NCBI GenBank assembly: GCA_031266695.1
Contig: JAISAK010000260.1
Span: 1-18,050, forward strand
DNA: 18,050 nucleotides
From: Treponema sp.
Lineage (GTDB): Bacteria; Spirochaetota; Spirochaetia; Treponematales; Breznakiellaceae
Reading direction: 5' to 3'
A program made the translations under genes and the position numbers. A model generated the notes under the pieces. That model was not told the DNA's origin, did not search any database, and saw only the letters and a program-made list of their open reading frames with translations. Shown here piece by piece: positions 8,095 to 14,944 of this stretch (positions are counted from its first letter, which is position 1; each line of letters opens with the position of its first letter).

Positions 8095-8143
8095 CCGGTT
8101 TGAAAAACAATTAGCTTGCGCTGACGCATGCTTTTGAAACCGG
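8095..8143. terminator. Large imperfect palindrome between cysS and the sigma gene
   Basis: Outer arms CCGGTTTGAAAA (8095-8106) and TTTTGAAACCGG (8132-8143) pair with one mismatch. Inner arms GCTTGCG and CGCATGC (8114-8120, 8125-8131) pair with one mismatch around a CTGA loop. It begins 1 bp after the cysS stop codon and ends just before the tandem repeat. The A/T-rich middle of the arms would provide a U-rich side on either strand, so it is a plausible transcription terminator or attenuator separating the housekeeping run from the sigma operon. Confidence 0.6.
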
Positions 8144-8144
8144 C

Positions 8145-9593
8145 TTATGAACGGCGCCAGACCGTACCGGCGGGCCCGTCTTCAAGGATAAAACCCCGGT
8201 CTTTCAGGCCGGCCCGTATACTGTCCGCCAGGGCGAAATTTTTTGCTTTTTTCGCCGCGGCGCGCTCGGCGACAAGCCCTTCTATTTCGCGCGCCAGATC
8301 TTCGTCCTCCGCTGGTTTTTCCTGTTTCGCCGCGGCCTCAAGCCCCAGCCCCAGAACCCTGTCCATGTCGAAGGCCGCCTCCAGAACCGCCGCCGGCTCC
8401 GGAGAATTGTCCCGGAGCAGGCCCCACAGCTCCGCCATAGCCCGGGGAGTGGAAAGATCGTCTTCCAGAGCCCTGTTAAAGCCTTCCCTGTACTTTTCCG
8501 TTTGTTCGGGACGGGTTTGTCGCGGGTCCCGGGCCTCCGCGCTCCCGGAGGCCGCGCCGGCTTTTCCGGCCAGAACCCGTACCCTGTCCAGGAGGGATTT
8601 TCGGGCGTTTTTCGCGCCCTCCAGGGCTTTGTAAGAGAATTGAAGCTGGCTCCGGTAATGGCCGCCCAGGAGAAAGTAGCGGTAATCCAGAGGATCGTAA
8701 CCGGCGTCGACAAGGCTTTGCAGGGTAAGAAAGCCCCCGGCGGATTTAGACATTTTGCCCTTGTCCAGCACGAGGAATTCGTTGTGGATCCAGTATTTTA
8801 CCCAGGGGTGTTTGCCGGTCGCGGCCTCGCTTTGGGCGATTTCATTGGTATGGTGGATGGAAATGTGGTCAATACCGCCCGAGTGAATGTCAAACTGTTC
8901 GCCAAGGTATTTAATGCTCATGGCGGAACACTCGATATGCCAGCCCGGATATCCCCGCCCCCAGGGACTGTCCCAAACCAGGGCCTGGTTTTCGAACTTG
9001 CTCCTGGTAAACCAGAGTACAAAGTCCCCGGCGTTTCGTTTGTTTTCGTCCACCCCGGTACGGGCCCCGGCTTTTTGTTCCTCCAGCCGCAGCAGGGCAA
9101 GCTCCCCGTAGGCGGGAAATTTGGAAATATCGAAATAAAGGTTGCCCCCGGCGGAGTAGGTATAGCCCCCCGCCTCTATGCGCCCGATAAGGGCGATCAT
9201 GTCCGTTATGTGTTCGGTTGCCCGGCAGACCACCGTCGGACGGAGGATATTCATGCGGAGGGTATCGGTAAAAAAGGCCCCGGTGTAAAAATCCGCCACC
9301 TCAAGAACGCTTTTGCCGCGTTCTTCGGCGCTTTTTACCATTTTATCGTCGCCTTCGTCGTTGTCGCCGGAAAGATGCCCCACGTCGGTGATATTCATCA
9401 CATGGGTTACCTCATAGCCGGCCCTGCGCAGGGAACGAACCAGAATGTCGTGAGTCACATAGGCCCGGAGGTTTCCGATATGGGCATAGTTATACACCGT
9501 GGGGCCGCAGCCGTAAAATCCCACTTTTCCCGGCCTGATGGGATCGAAGACCTGCATCCTCCTGCCAAGGGTGTTGAAAAACGAAAAAGCCAT
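8145..9593 (-). CDS. cysS: Cysteinyl-tRNA synthetase
   Basis: 482 residues, the normal class I size. It charges tRNA-Cys with cysteine in the cytoplasm. The Rossmann catalytic core shows YGCGPTVYNYAHIGN with the HIGH-type motif HIGN (38-41), and the KMSKS loop is at 280-284. Zinc ligands expected for the family are present: Cys29, Cys222 (HIECSAM), His247 and Glu251 (HHTNEIAQSE). The C-terminal anticodon-binding region is about 310-482 and ends in the usual FALADSIRAGL...RGFILEDGPAGTVW. The ATG at 9593 gives a standard N-terminus (MAFSFFNTLGRR), though the leader is AT-rich and shows no good ribosome site. It lies 33 bp after tag. Confidence 0.97.
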   Translation of the reverse strand: MAFSFFNTLGRRMQVFDPIRPGKVGFYGCGPTVYNYAHIGNLRAYVTHDILVRSLRRAGYEVTHVMNITDVGHLSGDNDEGDDKMVKSAEERGKSVLEVADFYTGAFFTDTLRMNILRPTVVCRATEHITDMIALIGRIEAGGYTYSAGGNLYFDISKFPAYGELALLRLEEQKAGARTGVDENKRNAGDFVLWFTRSKFENQALVWDSPWGRGYPGWHIECSAMSIKYLGEQFDIHSGGIDHISIHHTNEIAQSEAATGKHPWVKYWIHNEFLVLDKGKMSKSAGGFLTLQSLVDAGYDPLDYRYFLLGGHYRSQLQFSYKALEGAKNARKSLLDRVRVLAGKAGAASGSAEARDPRQTRPEQTEKYREGFNRALEDDLSTPRAMAELWGLLRDNSPEPAAVLEAAFDMDRVLGLGLEAAAKQEKPAEDEDLAREIEGLVAERAAAKKAKNFALADSIRAGLKDRGFILEDGPAGTVWRRS

Positions 9594-9626
9594 TATTAAT
9601 AAAATACGGGAAACCGGGGGGAAATT

Positions 9627-10199
9627 CTAGTACTCCAGCTTCTTTACCTCTCCGCGGCGGAAACATCCGGCGATGTGGTCGTTCACGAGGCCCGTGGCCT
9701 GGAGGTGGGAATACATGATGGTGCTGCCCAGAAAACGGAAGCCCCGCTTTTTCAGATCCAGGGCGACGCGGTCGGAAAGTTCGGTGCGCGCCGGAATATC
9801 CTGCACGGTTTTCCATTTTCCGTTGACGGGTCTGCCTTTGGTAAAGCTCCAGAGATAAGCGGAAAAACTGCCGAATTCTTTTTGCACCTCAAGAAATTTT
9901 TGGGCGTTGTTGACGGAGGCCTCGATTTTGAGGCGGTTGCGTACTATTCCCGCGTCGGCAAGGAGTTTCTGTTTTTTCGCGTCACCGTAACGGGCAACCT
10001 TTCGCGGATCAAAACCGTCGTAGGCCTTGCGGTAGTTCTCCCGTTTTTTGAGAATGGTAATCCAGCTCAGGCCCGCCTGCGCGGATTCGAGTACCAAAAA
10101 TTCAAAATGTCTGCGGTCATCGCGGGTCGGCACGCCCCACTCCGTATCATGGTAGGCCCTGTACAGCTCGGAGCCAAGACACCAGTCGCAGCGTTTCAT
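9627..10199 (-). CDS. tag: DNA-3-methyladenine glycosylase I
   Basis: 190 residues, the same length class as E. coli Tag. It removes 3-methyladenine from alkylated DNA as the first step of base-excision repair. The four zinc ligands are at the expected places (Cys4, His17, His175, Cys179) in the starting MKRCDWCLG and the ending LVNDHIAGCF. YHDTEWG (16-22), the Glu38 region LVLESAQAGLSW and the base-pocket FRFLGSTIMYSHLQA (155-168) are all present. GGGGAG precedes ATG 10199 with about 7-nt spacing. It lies 58 bp after epmA, with a short GCCGGAC/GTCCGGC palindrome (10219-10234) in between, so it is likely part of the murD-epmA-tag-cysS run. Confidence 0.96.
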   Translation of the reverse strand: MKRCDWCLGSELYRAYHDTEWGVPTRDDRRHFEFLVLESAQAGLSWITILKKRENYRKAYDGFDPRKVARYGDAKKQKLLADAGIVRNRLKIEASVNNAQKFLEVQKEFGSFSAYLWSFTKGRPVNGKWKTVQDIPARTELSDRVALDLKKRGFRFLGSTIMYSHLQATGLVNDHIAGCFRRGEVKKLEY

Positions 10200-10257
10200 T
10201 CGTCGCTCCCCGGGGCTCGCCGGACTTGTCCGGCAAGCGGTTGGTCTTTGGACGATT

Positions 10258-11286
10258 CTATTCTACAGGGAAGGGCAGAACCGTGTCTATGTTTGATTTT
10301 CCCAGGAGCGCCATAATAAGCCGATCCACGCCGAGCGCCACCCCGGAACAGCGGGGGAAGGAGAGAAAGTGTTTCCAGTAGTCCGGATCCCAGCGATGGG
10401 GAACGAGGGCGGTCTTCTCCTTGACCGCGGCCTCGCTCTCAAAGAAGCGGCGCACCTCCTCCGCGCCGGTCTCTTCCGAATAGCAGTTTGCCAGCTCGAC
10501 GCCGCGCGCGTAGAGTTCCCAGCGCTCAACGGTTTCCGCCTCCCCGTCCGGGGCTTTTCCGCGGGTTTTGCCCAGGCAGGGAACAAAGGCGGGGTAATCC
10601 GTCAACGCCACTGCGTGATCCCCGGGAAGCCGCGGTTCCACGGAGTGGATGAAAATCAGATCGAAGATTTTGGCGTTATCCAGTCCGGGCACCGGTTCAA
10701 TGCCGAGGCGGCGCGCTTCCGCTTCCATGCCGCCTTTTCCGCGGGCGGCTTCAAAAAGGTCAAACCCCGCCCAGCGGGCAAAGGCTTCCGCCACGCTCAG
10801 GCGCTCGAAAGGCGGGGCGAGGACGGAGGAAGATTCGCCGCGGCTCCGCAGGAGTTCCGCAAAGAGCGCTTCGGTAAGCGCGAGGGAATCGAGGTAATCC
10901 GCGTTCATGGTGTAGTATTCGAGCATGGTGAATTCGGGGCTGTGCAGGAAGCCCGAAGATTCGCCGTTGCGGAAGCATTTGCAGATTTGGTACAGGCTTA
11001 CCCGGTGCGCCGCGATGAGCTTCTTCATCCAGATTTCCGGGGAGGGTATCAGCCAGCGGGGCCTTGTCCGCGTCCCGCCTCCGGGATCCGCCTGATTCCG
11101 GGAAGGACGCCCCGAAGAATGTTCCGGCGGCAGGATGCGGCGGGTTTCAAATACCTCAAGGCAGGATTCGGGAATAAGATCCGGGGCGAGGAGGGGAGTG
11201 TCCACTTCAAGATAATCCCGCCGGTCAAAGAAGGAACGGATCTGCCGTATTATTTCCGCGCGCTCCCGGAGCAGTTCCAAATCCAA
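10258..11286 (-). CDS. epmA: Elongation factor P--(R)-beta-lysine ligase (EpmA/GenX/PoxA family)
   Basis: 343 residues from TTG 11286. The protein is a class II lysyl-tRNA synthetase-like catalytic domain without the anticodon domain, the hallmark of EpmA, which adds beta-lysine to elongation factor P. Motif 1 region: RSFFDRRDYLEVDTPLL. SPEIWMKKL (82-90), motif 2 CFRNGESSGFLHSPEFTMLEYY region (from 104) and motif 3 GVALGVDRLIMAL (from 315) are clear. A longer frame from ATG 11352 would overlap murD by 34 bp and has no ribosome site; TTG 11286 has GGAGG at 5-nt spacing and gives the usual short N-terminus. An extra Pro/Gly/Arg-rich stretch (residues ~52-77) replaces the normally compact loop. 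Its partners EpmB and EF-P are not in this window. Confidence 0.88.
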   Translation of the reverse strand: MDLELLRERAEIIRQIRSFFDRRDYLEVDTPLLAPDLIPESCLEVFETRRILPPEHSSGRPSRNQADPGGGTRTRPRWLIPSPEIWMKKLIAAHRVSLYQICKCFRNGESSGFLHSPEFTMLEYYTMNADYLDSLALTEALFAELLRSRGESSSVLAPPFERLSVAEAFARWAGFDLFEAARGKGGMEAEARRLGIEPVPGLDNAKIFDLIFIHSVEPRLPGDHAVALTDYPAFVPCLGKTRGKAPDGEAETVERWELYARGVELANCYSEETGAEEVRRFFESEAAVKEKTALVPHRWDPDYWKHFLSFPRCSGVALGVDRLIMALLGKSNIDTVLPFPVE

Positions 11287-11298
11287 AAGATCCTCCGC

Positions 11299-11330
11299 TG
11301 TATTAAGGGATAAATGTATTAAGGGATAAA
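11299..11330. repeat. Exact 16-bp tandem duplication at the murD stop
   Basis: On the minus strand TTTATCCCTTAATACA occurs twice in a row (11330-11315 and 11314-11299). The first copy contains the last three codons and the TAA stop of murD; the second fills the murD-epmA gap just before the GGAGG of epmA. It is a recent-looking duplication that lengthened the spacer. Confidence 0.85.
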
Positions 11331-12749
11331 GCGCCGCGCCGCTTCTTTCCATTTTGCGCCGCGGTCAAATTCGTTGAGGAACATGCCGAAACTGGCGCAG
11401 CCCGGCGAAAAAAGCACCGCGCCGCCGGGAACGGCCGCCTCAAGCGCCGCGCCAAGCGCCACCTCAACCGAAATAAAGGGCCCCCGGTAGGCAAGGCCCT
11501 CCGCGTCCAGCAGGGCGCGGATTTTATCGCTCCCCGTGCCTGCCAAAAGAACAAGCGCCCGGGCCCGCGGCGCGGCGCGGATCAGGGGGCCGAAGTCAAG
11601 ATTTTTGTCGGCGCCCCCCGCGACCAGCACTACGGGGCCGGCGCCGGAGAAAGCCTCAAGCGCGGCCGCCGCGGCTTCGGGAATCGTCGCGGCGCTGTCG
11701 TTGTAAAAACGGATTCCCCCGGCCTCGTGGAAAAATTCCAGCCGGTGTTCAAGGCCGGGGAAAGACCCCAGGCCGCCCCGGATAAAATCGGCGGGAAGCC
11801 CCAGATCCAGCAGCGCCAGGCCCGCGGCAAGGAGGTTTTTTTTCTGGTGGCGGCCGGGGATAAGGGGCCGCGCCGGAACCAGTTCCACGGTTTCCCCGTC
11901 CTTGAGGCCGGGGACGGAAGAAGGGTAAAGCCGGGCGAAGGCCGGCTCCTCCCCGCCGCCGAGCCACCCGCCGGAGATTCCCCCGGGGAGGGGCCGCTCC
12001 GAATATACAAGGGGACGCCCCCCGCTCTCGCCGAGGAAGCTCCGCCCCCACACGTCGTCCCCCGCGACGGTTACGTCGTTTTTGTCCTGTTCCCGGTAGA
12101 GTATCCGCTTGTCGGCTACATAGGCTTCCATAGTCCCGTAGCGGTCAAGGTGATCGGGCATAATGGCGGTAAGTACCGCGGCCCTGGGCTTGAGCCCCCT
12201 GTCCTTGAGGTCGCCCAGCTGCCAGCTTGAAAGTTCCAGCACAACGTCGTCTCCGGATTTGAGGTCGTCAAGAAAAGTAAGGGGCGACACGGTAATATTT
12301 CCGCCCAGAAAGGCTTTGCCCCGCAGGAGGCCCTTTTCCCCGGCCTGCCGCAGAACTTCGTACAGGGCCGAGGCCGTGCTGGATTTGCCTTTGGAACCGC
12401 TCACCGCGATCAGCCGGGCCGGGGAAGCGGCAAGGAAAAGCGAAATATCCGTTTCAATACGCCGGGCCGCCCGCAGGTAGGGAGAATCCGGCCGCACCCC
12501 CGGGTTTTTTATTACCAGGTCGGCGTTTTTAAAATCCTCCGTTTCGTGGCGCCCCAGAACATAGCGGATACGCTTGTCCGGGCCCGGAAGGGCTTCAAGC
12601 TTTTCAATGGAAGGCGCGAGAATTTTTTCATCCCGCTGATCGGTAATAGTCAGCTCCGCGCCGTGTTTCAGCAGGTAAGAGGCGGACGCGAGTCCGCCGC
12701 CGTGCAGCCCCAGCCCCATTACGGTTATTTTCATGCCGGAATAATCCAC
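11319..12749 (-). CDS. murD: UDP-N-acetylmuramoyl-L-alanine--D-glutamate ligase
   Basis: 476 residues. It adds D-glutamate to the peptidoglycan precursor in the cytoplasm. An N-terminal Rossmann-like UDP-binding domain starts ITVMGLGLHGGGLASA (8-23). The Mur ligase ATP loop is VSGSKGKSST (116-125). ELSSWQL (172-178), MPDHLDRYGTMEAYVADK with the probable carbamylated Lys214, and FYNDSAATIPEA follow. The C-terminal domain ends SPGCASFGMFLNEFDRG. The start is GTG at 12749, with AGAGG 6 nt upstream; an internal ATG (Met6) lacks this. It is divergent from the FecR-domain gene across 70 bp and heads the murD-epmA-tag-cysS run. Confidence 0.95.
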   Translation of the reverse strand: MDYSGMKITVMGLGLHGGGLASASYLLKHGAELTITDQRDEKILAPSIEKLEALPGPDKRIRYVLGRHETEDFKNADLVIKNPGVRPDSPYLRAARRIETDISLFLAASPARLIAVSGSKGKSSTASALYEVLRQAGEKGLLRGKAFLGGNITVSPLTFLDDLKSGDDVVLELSSWQLGDLKDRGLKPRAAVLTAIMPDHLDRYGTMEAYVADKRILYREQDKNDVTVAGDDVWGRSFLGESGGRPLVYSERPLPGGISGGWLGGGEEPAFARLYPSSVPGLKDGETVELVPARPLIPGRHQKKNLLAAGLALLDLGLPADFIRGGLGSFPGLEHRLEFFHEAGGIRFYNDSAATIPEAAAAALEAFSGAGPVVLVAGGADKNLDFGPLIRAAPRARALVLLAGTGSDKIRALLDAEGLAYRGPFISVEVALGAALEAAVPGGAVLFSPGCASFGMFLNEFDRGAKWKEAARRFIP

Positions 12750-12769
12750 GTTATACCTCTAATAAAAGC

Positions 12770-12799
12770 TTGCCCCGTCGATAAATTGTGTAGTATAGT
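12770..12799 (+). promoter_or_regulatory. Candidate sigma-70 promoter for the FecR-domain gene
   Basis: TTGCCC (12770-12775) and TATAGT (12794-12799) are separated by 18 bp and lie about 20 bp before ATG 12820, which has AGAAGGGG at 6-nt spacing. The -35 box is imperfect. No equally good minus-strand promoter for murD was found in the same 70 bp. Confidence 0.5.
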
Positions 12800-12819
12800 G
12801 AACATAGAAGGGGTATACC

Positions 12820-13929
12820 ATGCAAACAGAACCCTGTAAATACAGAATTATTGGTTTTGCCTTTTTGTTCCTCCTGGGCGGGCTGTGCTTTGCCCAGGAA
12901 ATCCAGGTTTTTCATGCCGAAGGCGGTGATTTTGCTTATACCTCCGGGGGGCGGCGCGTAATGTACCAGCCCGAAAGGCTGGGCAGGGAAATTTTAAGTC
13001 TCAACAGGGAAGATATTATTCAAACCGGGCCGGGTAGTTTTGTGGAAATCCGGATCAATCCCGGCGGAACCCGGATTAAAGTAGCCGAAAATACTTCACT
13101 TGTCTGCGGCGGAGGGGGATCGGAGAGCGGTTCCCTGGTTTTTTCAATTCTTTACGGCCGCGTAAGGCTTTCCACCGCCGGATACTGGCCGGCGGGGGAA
13201 GGCGGCGCCGTATTTATCCGGTCGGGTACGGCCGAAGTGGTTTTCCGGAGCGGCGACGCGGGCATAGACTTTGTCGTAAGCCCGGAGGAAACCCATTTTT
13301 CCAGGGGAGAGCCGGTATTCAGGGTTTATTTATTTTCGGGAACCACGGAACTGATACCCTCCGTGCGGCCCGAAGATCCGGCGGCCGCGCCGAGGTTCCT
13401 TCTTCGCCAGCCCGAATCCCTGGCGGTTGAAACCATGAATCCCCTCTCGTATCTTGAACGCAAACCCCTGGAACAGACAATCGTCGATTACTGGAATCGG
13501 CATAACTTTTCGGACGGGGGCCCGCTCCTTTCAATAGGGGTACCCGAGCTTTCCGCCCCGCCTCCCCCCGTTAGCCGCTATGATTCCGCGGACCGGGAAG
13601 CGTCCCCCGCCGTCCCGCCGCCGCCGGCGGACGCGGCTCCGGCGGAAGACGGGCCTGATGAAAAAACGGTGATCCGATACCGCAATCCGGATTACGGTTT
13701 CTTTGGGGCCAGCAAGGTTAAGAATTCCTTTATCCTTACGGGCGGTATCCTTACGCTGGGCGGAATTGTGATGCAGACCATAAGCTCTTATCACTCCGGC
13801 GGTCTCGACGACAGAACGGCGGAGATTCTGCGGAATTACGGATACTTCCCCTTAAGTCTCGGATTTTTTTTCCTGGGCGGCGGCCTTCTGATAAATCCGA
13901 AACCGCCGGAAAGCGATGCCGCAAAATGA
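12820..13929 (+). CDS. FecR-domain protein with C-terminal membrane segments
   Basis: 369 residues. A signal peptide or anchor covers 10-25 (IIGFAFLFLLGGLCFAQ). Residues 40-180 look like a FecR-type beta-helical domain: an ENDIIQTGPGSFVEIRI-like strand (actual INREDII variant at 61-79), IKVAENTSL, LVFSILYGRVRLS and AVFIRSGTAEVVFRSGDAGIDFVV. Residues 246-280 are a Pro/Ala-rich linker (APPPPV, AVPPPPADAAP). Two hydrophobic segments near 303-322 and 342-359 are probably transmembrane helices or an outer-membrane-associated hairpin. In other bacteria FecR domains transmit signals to ECF sigma factors, but in spirochaetes many such proteins stand alone; no sigma gene adjoins this one. It overlaps the following DUF2804 gene by 14 bp. 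Confidence 0.8.
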   Translation: MQTEPCKYRIIGFAFLFLLGGLCFAQEIQVFHAEGGDFAYTSGGRRVMYQPERLGREILSLNREDIIQTGPGSFVEIRINPGGTRIKVAENTSLVCGGGGSESGSLVFSILYGRVRLSTAGYWPAGEGGAVFIRSGTAEVVFRSGDAGIDFVVSPEETHFSRGEPVFRVYLFSGTTELIPSVRPEDPAAAPRFLLRQPESLAVETMNPLSYLERKPLEQTIVDYWNRHNFSDGGPLLSIGVPELSAPPPPVSRYDSADREASPAVPPPPADAAPAEDGPDEKTVIRYRNPDYGFFGASKVKNSFILTGGILTLGGIVMQTISSYHSGGLDDRTAEILRNYGYFPLSLGFFFLGGGLLINPKPPESDAAK

Positions 13930-14944
13930 AATCGTAACGCCGATTTCGGTGTTTGACGGATCGGGCCTGCTGCAGAATTTCGGCTGGTCCCGGCAGCCCG
14001 GTTTTTTTTACGATCCCGCTTTGGTATGGGCCTCCCGGCGAAGGTTCTCCGAATCCGACAGGTATATTGTTTTCTCCCCAACCCATCTTGTGATTTTTGA
14101 AGTACGGGACGACGGCTTTTTGGGTTACCTGGGAATCTCCATAATTTCCCTCAAGGACAGAAAACGTTCCACCCAGATATTTCAGACCCTGCTCCCCCTC
14201 GGTTCCTACGAAATGCCTACCGGGAGCGAGACGGGCCCCATACATTACCGCCGCAAGAAGGCAAGCCTGGACTTTATCCCTATGGGGGGAGGGGTCAGAA
14301 TAATAAGGGCGGATATCCCGAAATTCGGCCATCACCGGAGTCTCCGGGGGGAACTTGTCCTGTCCGAGCCGCCGGCGGTGGAATCGCTGGTAACGAATCT
14401 TCCCTGGCGCGGCGAAAAAAACGCCTTTCGCTACAGCCGCCGTTCACCCTGGTATACCGTCGAGGGAGTCATCCAGTTTGGCACGGCGGGGCTGATCTTT
14501 ACCAAGGGGAACGCCTGGGGGATCTTTGACTGGAACCGGGGCGTCCGTCCCCGCAAGGATGTCCGGTATTGGGCTTCTTCCTGCGGCTTGTCGGAAAAGA
14601 GACTCGTGGGATTCAGCGTCGGCTACGGTTCGGCGGATTCTTCGGCGGGCACGGAAAACGCCTTTTTTGTCGACGGAAAGATACATAAGCTCGATCAGGT
14701 AACTTTTAATATTCCCCCGTCAAACTGGCTTTTGCCCTGGCATTTTACCAGCAACGACAACCGCCTTGAGATGACCTTTACGCCGCATCAGGAAAGGATA
14801 GAAAGGAGCAGGCTGCTTTTTTATTCGTCAACAAGGCGCCAGGTCTGCGGTTTCTTTTCCGGCCGGGCCCTGCTGGACGACGGTTCCGTTATGAAATTTC
14901 AGAATATCGCCGGCTTCGCGGAGAGGAACAAAACCCGGTTTTAA
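13916..14944 (+). CDS. DUF2804 family protein
   Basis: 342 residues. It matches the DUF2804 family by its conserved signature: WGIFDWNRGV (201-210), YWASSCG (218-224), GFSVGYGSAD (232-241) and ENAFFVDGKIHKL (247-259). The whole sequence is a series of beta strands without signal peptide or membrane helices, so it is probably cytoplasmic. The biochemical role of the family is not established as far as I know; a lipocalin-like ligand-binding fold is a guess. ATG 13916 lies inside the end of the FecR-domain gene (14-bp overlap, GGAAAG upstream), so the two are coupled. Its TAA stop overlaps the murE stop from the other strand. Confidence 0.85.
   Translation: MPQNEIVTPISVFDGSGLLQNFGWSRQPGFFYDPALVWASRRRFSESDRYIVFSPTHLVIFEVRDDGFLGYLGISIISLKDRKRSTQIFQTLLPLGSYEMPTGSETGPIHYRRKKASLDFIPMGGGVRIIRADIPKFGHHRSLRGELVLSEPPAVESLVTNLPWRGEKNAFRYSRRSPWYTVEGVIQFGTAGLIFTKGNAWGIFDWNRGVRPRKDVRYWASSCGLSEKRLVGFSVGYGSADSSAGTENAFFVDGKIHKLDQVTFNIPPSNWLLPWHFTSNDNRLEMTFTPHQERIERSRLLFYSSTRRQVCGFFSGRALLDDGSVMKFQNIAGFAERNKTRF

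Noticed and set aside
8502..9599. 365-codon open frame on the plus strand
   Set aside because: It is wholly antisense to cysS, which has all family motifs; the frame is open because of GC-rich codon bias.
10219..10234. GCCGGAC/GTCCGGC palindrome between epmA and tag as a terminator
   Set aside because: The loop is only two bases and no T-run follows on either strand.
10369..11313. 314-codon open frame on the plus strand
   Set aside because: Antisense to epmA; no recognisable domain or ribosome site.
11287..11352. Longer EpmA N-terminus from ATG 11352
   Set aside because: It would overlap murD, lacks a ribosome site, and adds residues not expected for the family.
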